Assembly: GCA_905221605.1 (NCBI GenBank)
Contig: CAJNDS010002325.1
Coordinates: forward strand, 222,840-286,839
Source of the DNA: Symbiodinium natans
Taxonomy: Eukaryota; Sar; Dinophyceae; Suessiales; Symbiodiniaceae
Length of the DNA: 64,000 bases
Direction: 5' to 3'
Shown one piece after another: positions 19,946 to 31,313 of this stretch. The notes beneath the pieces are model-generated. The model made no database searches and was not told the origin of the DNA. It worked only from the letters and a program-made list of their open reading frames with translations. How positions within the stretch are numbered: the first letter of the stretch is position 1; the number at the start of each line of letters is the position of its first letter. A program made the position numbers and the translations under genes.

Positions 19946-20086
19946 TTTTAGGGTTTAGGGTTTAGGGTTTAGGGTTTAGGGTTTAGGGTTTAGGGTTTAG
20001 GGTTTAGGGTTTAGGGTTTAGGGTTTAGGGTTTAGGGTTTAGGGTTTAGGGTTTAGGGTTTAGGGTTTAGGGTTTAGGGTTTAGGG
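19946..20086 (+). repeat. TTTAGGG array upstream of an exon
   Basis: Twenty nearly perfect heptamers. CCCTAAA on the coding strand, ending 39 bases before the exon at 19907. Confidence 0.97.
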
Positions 20087-20796
20087 CAAAAACTAAACTC
20101 GCTTTTATTGCTTGTTGGGTTTAAGTACCCCTTAAGAATGTAAAATGCTACCCAACTATGACAAAGCTCAACGGCTTTGGTTTTTTTTACAGGAAGGTGG
20201 CTTACGGCTTTGTTGGGCTCAGAGGCTTACACTCACGAATGAGTGATAGTGAACTAAAAAACTCGGGGTGACATGCTTCGACCTTCACGCCTTCCTAAGG
20301 TGGAGGGCATAGCATGCTCGAAGTTCGACATCGGCGAGAGTGAAAGAGGGCGACTCCAGCCATCACCGAACCCAAAAAAAGAAACAGCGGCTCAGGCCTT
20401 GGATCGAGCCCACGATGAGCTCTGACATGTGGCCCTGCAGCGACCTGAGACAAAAAGGCAGCTGATGGTGCTCCCATCGGCTACCTTTCAACTTTGCGAG
20501 TTGAGGCTTCCAAAAGCCCAAAGCCTTCTCCGCCCCGAGACCTTAAAAAATTTCTCGGGTCTCGGCGCTAGCGCCCCGGCCGTGGGCCGCGGGGCCAGGG
20601 ACCAGGAGTCCACCAGGCTCTGCAAAACGAACGCCGGGGTCCTGTTCCCGGCTTGGTTGGAAGAGAGTGTGCAACCATTCTCGGTGCACCTACCGTGCAT
20701 GATGTGCATATAGAGAAACATTTACCTTGCTGTCCAACCTCCGTCTTGCTAAAGCTGCACAAAAGATCCAAAAATGTTATTTGTATCCTTATGAAT
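20087..20796. other. no recognised gene
   Basis: Short open frames on both strands; nothing recognised. Confidence 0.45.
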
Positions 20797-21124
20797 CCGA
20801 GCACCTGTGTAATTGGGGGGGGCCCCCCCCCCGCCACCGCAATAAGGAAGGCGGGGTTCCGCAACAATTGGACCATGGCCCTGCATTGATTCTCTATTAA
20901 AAACAATAGTCTGCAGATCCCTGAGGTGCTGTAGCTTCGCATCTCCGCAAGTAAAACAAGAAGCCTGCCGACAGATTTTTGGAAACCCCCCCGAAAACAA
21001 TTTCTTTAAATGTGGGGGGGGTTTCCCCATACAAAATCCCCCCTAATGGAAAGTAGTCTTCCGGCGGGCTTCCGGACAACAAAAATTCTTTAAATGTGGG
21101 GGTATTAATTAAACAGGTGCTCGG
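20797..21124. mobile_element. 328-bp element with 12-bp perfect terminal inverted repeats
   Basis: Starts CCGAGCACCTGTGTAATT and ends with its inverse (AATTAAACAGGTGCTCGG). The first 12 bases are perfect inverted repeats and a TAATT word follows on both sides. Internally there are G8/C10 blocks and a repeated word AATT(C)TTTAAATGTGGGGG. No coding frame. A MITE-like non-autonomous DNA element is the simplest reading; no clear target duplication was found. Confidence 0.55.
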
Positions 21125-21156
21125 CTTACTAGTAATAGTTCAGGAACGAGCTGGAC

Positions 21157-21899
21157 CTGACATGAGGCAGCGCGGTGCCCAGAAGGAGGCAGCGCCAACC
21201 ATAGCCTGCCAGGCGCGCGACGGCTCAAAAACGGTTTAGGGTTTAGGGTTTAGGGGTTTAGGGTTTAGGGTTTAGGGTGTAGGGTGTAGGGCTTAGGGTT
21301 TAGGATCTCTGTGACCCCTCCCCCCCCCCCCGGTTTTGTAGTTTTCTAGGTTGCCCTCTCATGGCCACAGGGTTTTGGAAGGCTCAGGATGAAGCGCAGC
21401 AAGTGGACTCTGAGACCATTGTGCAGACGTATTGGCTCAGGAATCAGATCGAAGGCAGATGCCTGCGAACCCGCGGCATCACCGGCAATTTGCTTCAAAT
21501 CAAACCACACTCCCGTGCAGGAGGAGCCCTGCTGAAGCGACTTACCGAAAGGCTTGTAAACAGTCAGCACATGTAGAAAGTCATGCAGCAGGCCCTGTCA
21601 TTCCTTTGATTTTTGGACGCCAAGGAAATGCCTTGCACTTGGCCCCCGTGCCTTTCTCGAGGCAGCCCCGGGGCAACGCGTCGCTCACATTGCCCATGTC
21701 GAAGAGCTCTGCCAAAGAGGGGAAGTGCAAAGTACCTTCACGCAGCATGACCGAGAAAGGAGAAGAGAACAGCCTGTGCGCAACATGTCGCGCCGACGTA
21801 CAGACGCCAACGCCTAATGAGGGCCTAATGTCAAGGTTCCAAGAACAAGTCACACACAGCGCCTTGAGGGTTTTCCGAAGGCGCCCACGTTGGAAAAAC
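21157..21899 (-). CDS. four-exon partial gene, unknown product
   Basis: Exons, 5' to 3': 21863-21899 (acceptor TATCTTGCCTCCCAG, VFPTWAPSENPQ, GC donor), 21632-21708 (acceptor CCCTCTTTGGCAG, LFDMGNVSDALPRGCLEKGT and on to KCK, GC donor), 21483-21528 (acceptor GCTTCAGCAG, GSSCTGVWFDLKQIA, GT donor) and 21157-21223 (acceptor CCGTTTTTGAG, VARLAGYGWRCLLLGTALPH and one more residue, GT donor). Phases agree at all three joins (1, 0, 1), which random reading would rarely give. No known domain. The last intron carries the TTTAGGG block 21236-21305, which ends about 13 bases before the acceptor junction. Real 5' and 3' ends were not found. Confidence 0.5.
21236..21305 (+). repeat. TTTAGGG block inside an intron
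   Basis: About ten heptamers including GGGTGTAGGG variants. CCCTAAA on the coding strand, just before the exon that starts at 21223. Confidence 0.93.
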
Positions 21900-21909
21900 C
21901 TGGGAGGCA

Positions 21910-22650
21910 AGATACGGGGCCTTTTCGTTTGTTTCTAAGGCGCAGCTGCTTCTTGGATTGGGGCAATCATCACGTTTACGTGCCAATCTCGCTCCAAAAA
22001 GTTTCGAGTGAGTTTGACTGTGCCCGCAAGGACCCTTAACCATCCAATGCATTCGCGATGCGCCACTGTCTGCCAATACAGCCACAAAGACACGGCCTGA
22101 GCCGGTTTTGTGTTGGTTTTTTGGTGGGGAGGAGGTGGGAGGAGGGAGCTCGAGGAGCTCGAGGCATCAAATGACATCAGGGTTGAAGTTCAGGCACCGG
22201 AGATATGTAAGGGAAGGTCTTTAGACCACCCGGACGAAACGGCACGTCGGCATGCCCTCCACGCCCACATCTCTCTTGGCCTCCATGTGCCACCGCTTCG
22301 ATGCGCCGCCGGATTTCGTCTGCCAGAACCTATGTCTGTCGCAACCAACCACAGACCAGGAACATTAGATGAGGGGGGTACAGTAGTTGTAGCAGAGGGT
22401 ATGAGTACCAGCATGTTCAGTGACAGAGAACGGCACTTTCGAAGATACGCCGAGGCACCACCGCTGCCACAGCTCCCACAGAGCAGCCAGCAAGGAGCCT
22501 GGGTGGTGGAGCAGTGCGGCACAAGCGGAAGAAAAAAAAATGGAGCAGTGGGGAACGGTGGCTTCCGGGGGTGCATCTCCGCTCGGAGCAGAGCTTCGAG
22601 GCCCGGAATGGACAAAGCTAAGCAATGTAGGCAATGTAGTCCTATGCTGA
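21910..22650. other. open frames, unrecognised
   Basis: A plus-strand frame of 183 codons and minus-strand frames of up to 141 codons overlap here. Neither shows a family motif or convincing splice sites. The upstream part of the gene at 21157-21899 is expected in this stretch. Confidence 0.35.
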
Positions 22651-22654
22651 GCCG

Positions 22655-22758
22655 AAGCTAAGCCTAATGCTAATGCTAAGCCCATGCTGAGCCGTCGCGG
22701 AGCCTTTGCGGAGCCTTTGCTGAGCCTATGCTGAGCCTTTGCTGAGCCTATGCTGACC
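22655..22758 (+). repeat. 12-bp tandem repeat GCTGAGCCTATG
   Basis: About nine imperfect units (GCTAAGCCTAATG, GCGGAGCCTTTG, GCTGAGCCTATG). Confidence 0.85.
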
Positions 22759-22759
22759 T

Positions 22760-25700
22760 AAAGGGTTGCCCTTCACAGCGCCCCGTGCTTCCTCTGGACC
22801 CATGACCTTTTCCTTTTCACGCTGTCTAGTTTCAACCTTGGACTCCTAGTTCTCAAGCTAGCAGTTATTGCCTGGCACACTTCTGGTCTCGGCCGCAGGA
22901 CACGTCGGACGCCTCGGCCAGACCACGCTGCAGAAGCGCCTGCTGCCAAGCTTTTAGGTCGGCATGTCTTGTTTCTCAAATCTTCTTATCCCGACCCCCA
23001 AATAGGCCCCGGCACCACGGAATGGTGCAATGGGGTGGGGCTGGGTGTAGGGAACGGTGTAGCATGAGAAAATGTGCGACTGAAATATTAGCGGGCGCAT
23101 AGGCTGGTATGAAACGAGGCGCATGCAAAAAAAGCTAGAACCAACCGAAGCAGATGTCTTCATGAGCATTTCGGGGGGGCAGCATGTGTGGCACCCACGC
23201 CTGGAGCATCTACCTCCAGAGGGGCAGGGTCAGAAGCCTCTACAGTGATAACATTGATGGCTCGAGTTTTGGGTGAAGTTGTCCCGGCAGCTGTCCTTCA
23301 TTCCCCTGTGATCGATCCTGCGCGTTCTCTTTGAGTTTGCATTCTTCGTCATGACGCTACATAAGCAACTATTGTGATGAACAAAGTTGCAGATAAGCTT
23401 GAATTAATGATGAAACGACTTCTGCCCCTTACATAGCCATCAACCTCATTGTCGGCGTCAATCGGTTAATCCAACAACCCGCTAACCCCAATAACCCCCT
23501 TAATCCATTCATTGATCCATTCAAAGGGTACAGATGATTGGCTTTAGGGTTTAGGGTCTAAGGTTTAGGGTTTAGGGTTCATGAACTTCGTGGGATAATG
23601 GGCTCACAAGCTAGTGGGCTCATCCGTTGACCCAGTCATAGGGACAAAACGATTGGGTTGATGGACATGGGATAATGCAAACGGCGCGTGTTTATATGGC
23701 ATGTGTGTATACACACACCACTTCTTACAAAAGCGGGCTCCCCATGCAGGAAACGATGAAATCCCATTCACCCATCCATGGGGTCAAAAAGAGTCAGCTG
23801 ATGGGCATATTTGTTAATGGCTTCATGGGCGAATGAGTCGTTCAGTTAATGGGTTACTGGGTGAACGGGTGAATGGATGGGTTTAAGGGCGAATGGGATA
23901 ATGGACGAATGTGTTGAGGATTGATACACAAAACACTGACCGTTGCAAGAATACAGGGGGGGCCTAGCCGGCTACCAACATTTCCTCCCGGACAAGGGCC
24001 CCAAGGGCTCGCGGCTCCTCAAAAACTCGCTCATTGGTTCAAGACAAGCCTATGTGCTTCGAAGACCTGGATTGAGACCATTTGGTCGGATGTCATGAAA
24101 ATGCCAGTGGATGCCACAGCGGCTTCAACATCCTAGATTCGGAGAGTGTGTTGGAAGTGTGGAGAGGTTGTACGGAGTTGTACGCGTTGCAGGCCCGCTG
24201 CTTCTGTAGGTTCGGCCGGGGTATCAGGACCTCTCTGAAAGTGCCCTGCATAACTCCGCAGCCTCGATGGCCGCGAAGGCATTGTCGCGGCCTGTCAGGG
24301 AGGATCTGGGACTGTGCCAAGCTTCTCCTTCCTTAGAGGCGAGAAGGCTTCGGGCCTGCGGTTCAAGCTTCTCCGAGGTCTGGCATGTGGACCGGGCAGG
24401 CTTGGGGGCTTGGTGCAAGCTGAGCGCTCCTCGAAGCTGCAGAGCACCAGTAGCTTTTGACAGCTCCGCATGGCCCAGGAACATCGTCCCTTGGCTCGTC
24501 AAGGTAGCAACATGTAACACTGATGGTGACCGAAACAGTGCTGGCAATGGAGGGAGCCTAGCAGATGTGGCTATCCGTTGTGGAGTCCCAGGTAACCGTG
24601 TGCTGTGCATAGAGAAGCGGTTGCCACATCAGAACGTAGTACTACAGTAGAAAGGTACAAAGAAAGGTACAAAGAACATCACCGAGAAAATGCCCGAATC
24701 CTGCCAATAGCAAGGATCTGTTCATGGCATCATCAGCGTGATCAACATCAAGGTCCCCAAGCGCTCTATCCAAGCAAGGTCCAAATTCCCAAACTACAAG
24801 ATGCCACCTTGAACTACGCTTGAATTCTTCTAAGCGTGCGGCCATCGCAGTTGCGAAGCATGACGCGGTTCCTGGAGCTGTTCTCGGAAGTGATCCCTGA
24901 AATCCCAGTTCAGCTGTAGGCTCCGGCTGCACAAGGGGCTTTCGGCATGTTCTCTCGAGATACACATAAGCACCCCTGCAGGGCTGGGTCACTGCATACT
25001 GGAATCAGCCTTCAACCCTTGTGCTTCTGGGCCCTCAGCAAATGTGCAGCCAGGACTCCAGTTGTACATCATGGGGTTCACAGACGGGTTTCCAGAAAGA
25101 TATCCTGCCAGTCGAGTTGTCCAGCATGCTGTGATGACTGCACCATGAAGCCCAGCTGTGCAGACGCAAGACATGGCCCGTCTCGGACTTCCGTGCGGTA
25201 AACACGAGCAAGGCACGACGACTCATCTTCTCACGATGACATTTGCCGTCAAGTCACAAGACTTTCTGGGTCAAAGACAAGTGCGAACTCTAACCGACCA
25301 AGGCAGCTTGCATAAGAAGCGCTGGTATTTCAAGCATGCTGCTTCAGGAACCACAGAGCTTCCGACATGAGTGAAGAGCTTGTGGCGTACAGCGTGGTAG
25401 GAAGTGCGCAGCAACACTTCAGATGGTTTAAGGGGAATCCAAAACCCTCGTCCCAAAAAAAAACCCTAAACACCCATCTGTCTGTGATTTTCATCTCTTG
25501 TTACGGCCACATACTGCGAGGAGCACATGGCCCAGAAATCAGTCCTTCGCAGAGATTTGCAGACAGTCTATCCATGCCCTGACCCTCCGTCCCGCTCCTG
25601 TCATCCCCCTCCGCCACGCGCCAACAAGATGCCCCAAGCTTCACTTCTGTGCTCGGGTCCGCGGACGAGGAGGACCGCATTGCGCTATTGCTGCTACATA

Positions 25701-26872
25701 GCTCCTGAAGTATTTATGAGCGTATTCGAAAACTCGTACTACCAACGAGTATCATTCTGTCGCTGCCGTCATCGTTGTCAGCGTCGTGCTCGTCACCATA
25801 ACCATACCCATCCTCATGGTCATTACTGCTGATCACCCTTCTTGTCTTCACCCATGCCATCCTCATAATCCTCATGTTCAGCATCTCCATTACTCCCATC
25901 CTCCTCTCATCATCACCGCCAGCATCGCCACATCCATCGCAATCACGGTCATCACCGCGACACTCAAAGAATAAAGAAAAATCACTATCACAACCAAACA
26001 TCAAGCATCAATAAAAGATAAATAAATATATTTGTCGTAATCGTCCTTGCCGTTGTCCAGCCATCCTCATCCGCGTGGCCACACCATCATCACCATCATC
26101 ATGCATACCAGCGCATCGAAAAGGGCGAATGCGACTGAGATCTGAACTATTTCAACAAACAAAAAAAGGCAGAACACACTTCGCCTTTGTCCTCGAAGTC
26201 CCGGAATTGGTGATCTTTCGAAGAGCTGCCGTGGTACCCCTGCCATAGGCAAGCAAACAGGCAAAGCGTCGGACCGAGCTTCTGGCCACTTCCTACGCCC
26301 CAACAATCATTGGATGGGTCACTGGCTTGCCAGCTTGCGGCCTCACCTGCAGACCCATGATTCCATGCTCAGGATCTCTGTCTACTGTTACCCTGACAAG
26401 TTTAGACGAGGTCTTATTCCAAAACACTCTAGCGAGGAATCTCGCGAGGCTAGAAGCAAAAGGAGGCAGTGAGGATTCCTCGGGCGGGGCAAGTTGGCCC
26501 TCTTCCCGACAGGCCTTTGCGCGGTCTTCGCACAAGTCGGGATGCGCAACGTCCTCGGCAACCGGCTCTCAGGAAGCTTTCAGCATGTTCCAGCCTTGCA
26601 CTGCAAAGACTCCCTCAGAAGCTCTGTCTTCATCGCTGCGATCTCTATTGGTATGCATACATTCATTCTGCAAAAAGCGTCTGCCAGGAATGTGTCATGT
26701 AAAGTCCTGTCTTCTTCCGACAACGCTAACCACAGGCAGGTCATGCGGATCTGAATAACACCCCGTCTGCCCAAATCCAAGTCCTCGTCATGTGAGTAGC
26801 CAGGTGCCCATGATGAGGACGGAGAGTCCGTGCACCAGCCGCCCCCCTGCCACTAGGTCCGTGTGTGTGCGC

Positions 26873-26903
<31 letters not shown>

Positions 26904-27885
26904 GGCTCGGGCATTTGCACGTGAGCTTGCGCATGCTCGGAGAGCCTGAAAGTTAATTACCCACTTCGACCGCCCAGCGTGGAATCCGCGCGCCAAGTAG
27001 AAGTTCACCTGACCACGAGCTTTCGTGAAGAAACTCGAACTGCCAGGATCCCTCCCTAGAACACACAGATCTACTGCCACTCAGTGCAACCGGAATGCTG
27101 AATGCTGCATCTCAAACCCTTCTTCCGAGCATGCATGCTGAGTATATCTCTCAGTACTGCATGGAAAGACGGCGCAGGGTTAGGAGGATTAGTCGCAAGC
27201 TATTCTCGTGTCTGGGTTCAGCGGCAGACTACGGCGAGTCCAGTATTTGTCATAGTTCCTGCAAAAAAACATGCAACCTCCAGGAGACAAAGCGCAAGCA
27301 CGAGATGCGAAACGTTCGATTCTTTTGGGTAGACGTGCGGGGAGAGGTAGAGGTGCCCTTGGGCTTGAGTGCTCCAAATCATCGGTTGGACTGCGCAGGC
27401 GCGGTGTTTTGGGATGTTGGACTTAATTGGGGAGAAACGGCCTCGCGCGCCCAACTTGCAAATTCAATGTTAACATATGACACGTTTCGCGGTTCGCACA
27501 CGCACTTCCCCTTAGTACAGTCGGCGTTTGGGCTTTGAGGTCACCAAAGATGGGTGGCGCAGAAACTGCTGAGAAACTGTTTTACACCAAACCATGCTTG
27601 CGTCAAAAGCATACGAATCCTTGCTAAACCCATCACGCGAGCATTGCGTTTGAAGAGCGAGCCACGTGCTTGGTGAGGCAACCCTGAAGCCTGAGAGGAA
27701 GCAGAACCCAGGAACATCTTCCGAATATGCTGCACTACTTCTCCCCTTAGATGTACATGGCATTGGCCAAGGGATGGAACTACAGTCTGTCCACCAATTC
27801 CAAACTGTAGGCGATGCTGTTCGGCATTTGTCCAAGCTTACAGCACTCGACCTGCAACCCAAAATGCTAACAGGCCATTGAACCT
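22760..27885. other. gene-poor or unrecognised stretch with minor repeats
   Basis: No protein family recognised. Contents: a short TTTAGGG block at 23540-23580, ATGGGTGAATGGG-type simple repeats at 23480-23910, a CATCCTCAT-rich low-complexity stretch at 25785-26110, and (GT)n at 26862-26902. Short exons of unrecognised genes may be present. Confidence 0.4.
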
Positions 27886-27928
27886 CCCTAAACCCTAAAC
27901 CCTAAACCCTAAACCCTAAACCCTAAAC
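27886..27928 (-). repeat. CCCTAAA block touching an exon end
   Basis: About six heptamers. On the coding strand GTTTAGGG starts directly after the exon 27929-28021. Confidence 0.95.
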
Positions 27929-28021
27929 CCCTACTCCCTCCGGGCTGCCCGGCCGGCGAGCCGTCCAAGCACTGGGCATCGGAACCGAGCTCGATGCGCT
28001 CCGCGCGATTCGCGGACGCCC
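27929..28021 (-). CDS. candidate exon between inverted telomeric blocks
   Basis: 93 bases, acceptor ACAACGGAAG only 10 bases after a CCCTAAA block, end AGG|G|GTTTAGGG. The frame contains RAERIELGSDAQCLDGSPAG and is very GC-rich at third positions. The CLDGSPAG word recalls the start of the pectin-acetylesterase/Notum fold (CLDGSPxxY), but one short exon is not enough to assign it. Confidence 0.4.
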
Positions 28022-28029
28022 CTTCCGTT

Positions 28030-28063
28030 GTTTAGGGTTTAGGGTTTAGGGTTGGGGTTTAGT
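28030..28063 (+). repeat. TTTAGGG block upstream of an exon
   Basis: About five heptamers; CCCTAAA on the coding strand, 10 bases before the exon at 28021. A (CCTT)n tract follows at 28100-28160. Confidence 0.9.
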
Positions 28064-28169
28064 GTTTATCCAATATCAGATTCTATGTGATGAATCGCGT
28101 CTTCTTTCTTTCCTCCCTCCCTCCCTTCCTTCCGTCCTTCGTTCCTTCCGTCCCTTCCTAGTTGCGTCG

Positions 28170-29500
28170 AGTCCACACAAAATTCATCAGGAAATCTCTG
28201 TTTCCTGTAGAATACGGAGGAAATGGCGGTTGCGAATCAAAAGCCTGAGGAAAATGAGGGTTGCGTCTGCGAACATTTTGGTGTGCTTATTTTGCAATGA
28301 AAATGAGGCGAAACGCATGTTTTACCAGGAAAAACCGAGGAAACGGCCAAAAAAATGCAAAAACATGCAGGCCCTCCAGAAAAGAAACCCTAGACATGAT
28401 ATTTCCGAGACTTCTGACCTAGACTTTGTATTGCAAATACGTGTGATGTGATGCGAAAAAGTTTTTAAAGAATTCGCCCAAAGAACGAAAAGAAGCAGTA
28501 ACCGCAAGAAGCAGAATCATTCAACCAAGCCTTACTACTGGTAGGGTAAGGATTCGCCTTGCAGACCCATCAAGGTGCGAGCTGTCGAGACTTGTTCTTA
28601 GAAGCTGAGCCCCACATTTCTAGACGGCTCGTAATCGACAGCCCGCAGCCAACTTGCCCCTGACACTAAGTTTGTCTGTATCATGCAGACAAGTTGCCTG
28701 AGCACATCTCTGTGCCCAGCCATGCAAGCCTCGCACCGCCAACCATCTGCAGACGAAACACGGAAGTCGACAGGCATGCAGCCCTGGACGAAAACCTGCC
28801 CGGCCCACGGAAGACTGGAACCCCCAAATGTTTGAGCCGCGGGGCGGAAAAATGGCCGCTAGCCACCAACCCGGCATCCTGGGCCACGGATGCGACGTGG
28901 CGGCAGAGGCGACTTTGCTGGACTTGGGGGACTGTGGAAGAATGCGTGGTGCGCGTGGCCGCAAGGAAGTGAAGCGACACCTGCTCTCCTCTGAGTCTCC
29001 CCTTAGGGGACCGTAGGGGAGGAGACATCGCTGCAGACCCGAAATCCTCCAAAACAATGCCTCAGAAGGCCTGTGTCAATCCACGAAACATCGCACCCAA
29101 CGTCTACACACACGTGACGACCCATCCCACAAATCCAAGACTACAAATGCAAGACTACGGCCGTGCCACTACACGCATCGCCGCCGGGTCACGGTTTGGT
29201 GGCGGTAGGCAGCTCACGTGAGGGCCGCCGGGTCTCCTTTCACATCACTCGGCTAGAATCATGACTAGAACGAAAGCAACCAAGGAACCGTAAACAAGCG
29301 TCGCCCAAACAAAAAACTTATCCTCAACCCGAAAGTCCCCGAACCTAAAAACACAAGGCCCAACGAATAAAGCTCACACCGCCGAAACTCATAAACATCT
29401 TTTACAAAGAACTGCAAAGTCTTTACAACTCTCAGAGAAGGCCTCAACTTCCACAAACACAAACGCACGTACCAAGGTTCAAGACCCTCAAGCTGTGGAG
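28170..29500. other. no recognised gene; GC-rich frames on both strands
   Basis: Between 28690 and 29010 both strands have frames with GC-rich third positions (minus: LAATRTTHSSTVPQVQQSRL; plus: MAASHQPGILGHGCDVAAEA), so coding sequence may be present, but strand and exons cannot be decided. Confidence 0.35.
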
Positions 29501-29504
29501 GCGT

Positions 29505-29545
29505 GGCATGGCGTGGCATGGCGTGGCATGGCGTGGCCCACCTCG
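29505..29545 (+). repeat. 10-bp tandem repeat GGCATGGCGT
   Basis: Four units of TGGCATGGCG, adjoining the candidate exon at 29543-29693. Confidence 0.9.
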
Positions 29546-29693
29546 GCCTTCGACGCCGAAGGCGGTACCACCGGTTGCGGCGCAGGCGCCGGCGGCGGTG
29601 CATTCGCCGGCACCGGAAGTGCCGGTGCCGGCGGCGGTGCGGGCGCCTCACCACGTCGCAGAGCCTCGAAGGCCGCCAGGCTCACAACCTTAG
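29543..29693 (-). CDS. candidate exon, Pro/Ala-rich linker
   Basis: Acceptor CTACCTAAG|G, then VVSLAAFEALRRGEAPAPPP and a Pro/Ala/Val-rich run, ending GCCGAG|GTGGGC, a canonical GT donor. Low complexity means it could be a disordered linker in a larger protein. Product unknown. Confidence 0.35.
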
Positions 29694-30042
29694 GTAGTTA
29701 GTGGCGCAGTTACAGGTTGACGGCGTTGTGTCAACCGTTTCAACATCAACTGGCTGTGTGGGGGTTGGGCTGCATGGCCCGAAAGAACGCCAACAGCATT
29801 TCTGTGGCCCCAACTAAACCAGGCCACATGCCCCCTCGTGCTCTCCAACATGTACCAGCCCTCTGGCACTGATATCAACCAAACCTGTAGGGTTTGGCGA
29901 CTCCTCGCAATGCCAGAGCCTTGCCTCAGAAGCTCACCGTTACACGGCGCCAGCCAGCCGGGCCCTCTCACCCTCCACCCCCAAGCGTCGCCGAACCCGA
30001 CACAGATGGAACCACGGAGCCTGCAAGCCCTGAAACACACCT

Positions 30043-30080
30043 CAACCCTAAACCCTAAACCCTAAACCCTAAACCCTAAA
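30043..30080 (-). repeat. CCCTAAA block
   Basis: About five heptamers, 35-90 bases after the candidate exon at 30172 on the coding strand. Confidence 0.93.
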
Positions 30081-30114
30081 AAGATGCAAACAGCACGTCC
30101 AGAATCTAAGGCGC

Positions 30115-30172
30115 CGGATGCAGCTCCCCATCGGCGCTCCGGAACTTGGCCGGCGTCAGGGGTGGGAAGTAC
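30115..30172 (-). CDS. candidate exon between inverted telomeric blocks
   Basis: Acceptor ATACTCGATGAG|G, then YFPPLTPAKFRSADGELHP. GC-rich third positions. The donor is uncertain (CCG|GCGCCT, GC type, is one option). The CCCTAAA-strand block 30197-30330 ends 25 bases upstream. Product unknown. Confidence 0.35.
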
Positions 30173-30194
30173 CTCATCGAGTATCAAAACAGGC

Positions 30195-30322
30195 AGGGTT
30201 TAGGGTTTAGGGTTTAGGGTTTAGGGTTTAGGGTTTAGGGTTTAGGGTTTAGGGTTTAGGGTTTAGGGTTGAGGGTTGAGGATTGAGGGTTGAGGGTTGA
30301 GGGTTGAGGGTTTAGGGTCTCC
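30195..30322 (+). repeat. TTTAGGG array with TTGAGGG variants
   Basis: About ten perfect heptamers followed by about eight GGGTTGAGGGT variants. Confidence 0.95.
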
Positions 30323-30329
30323 TCTGAAA

Positions 30330-31227
30330 TCCACTCTGAAGAGGACTTACCGGTTGTTCCAAGCATTGCTGACATGACAAGCAAGATGATCCACGAGAAG
30401 CATTCATGAGGTCTCTGAGCAAAAGCAATGCATGGCAAAGCAATAAAGCAAAAATTAACCGTAGTCGAACTACACGCACAAATTGAAGGTCAACAAAACC
30501 TTATTCTTGAAGAGCTGGACAAACAACTCGGAAGACACGACGTGGCGAAGTTCGGAAATATCATTGCAATCGAAGAAGGCGTTTTTGCTTCAGACAGATC
30601 TTCGCAAAGACTGGAAGAGCTGCAATATCCGGTTCATTCATTGCACTCGCTTCGGGTGAAACATGTAAAGAAGCCAGGAATGATCGAACTAAGGCCTTCC
30701 CAAAACTTACAAAACGAAAGCAAAAGTTTGCGGATCCTGCAATGAACACTGCGTTATTGAGGAGACTGAAGTCGTCACAATTTCATGATAGCATACAGTG
30801 CTGATACACGTACTTCGTGAACTGAAAGTGGACCATCAGAAGTCAACTCTGTGATTTGGTGTAAGCACTTTCTGACGGCCTATTTGGTGCTTGCATGGTG
30901 TTTGGTGTTGTTGCTTGGGCAGCTTGCTTTCGCAACAAATCAGCTTTCTTTTCGGTTGACCGGCAACACAACCAAACCCTACGGCCCTCTCGGTGGTGGC
31001 ACATCGCCCGGATGAAGCGCTCCACCTTGCGCCAACGATCTTCATGCCCTACGGGTCTTGGGTACTGAGAGTCTGCTGCCCGTCCTCACAACCGAATCAG
31101 CACGAGAAGCTGCACGGCATTCGCTAACAACAAAACCCAATCTTGCAACTGCTGAGACAACTTTCTTGGCTGCAATGTCTAAACCCTCCTGGCATGATGG
31201 AAGACACCCGACAGACCCGATGGATGC
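30330..31227. other. no gene assigned; one AT-rich plus-strand frame
   Basis: A plus-strand frame at 30428-30745 (105 codons) reads charged and protein-like (for example LTVVELHAQIEGQQNLILEE) but its third positions are A/T-rich, unlike the exons in this window, and it has no start context, splice sites or homology that I recognise. Confidence 0.3.
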
Positions 31228-31313
31228 CTTGTCATCTGGCCAGTCGGGATCAATCACGCCATCGTTCGGGATGCGCTTGTAGTGGTACGGGAACTGCTCC
31301 TCGTCAGCGGAAG
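31228..31313 (-). CDS. candidate exon, unknown product
   Basis: 86 bases from a strong acceptor (GCAGCTCTCCCCAG) to GACAAG|GCATCC (GC donor). The frame contains EEQFPYHYKRIPNDGVIDPD, with mostly G/C third positions (phase 1 in, 0 out). No family recognised. Confidence 0.4.

Noticed and set aside
10860-20086. TTTAGGG arrays as evidence that the window is a chromosome end
   Set aside because: Blocks occur in both orientations, are short and are separated by genes across 48 kb. They are interstitial and many sit in putative introns.
22110-22661. Plus-strand gene of 183 codons
   Set aside because: No motif, and codon character equals the competing minus-strand frame; cannot be supported.
30428-30745. 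Plus-strand gene of 105 codons
   Set aside because: A/T-rich third positions, no splice or start support, no family; possibly chance. Kept only as a note.
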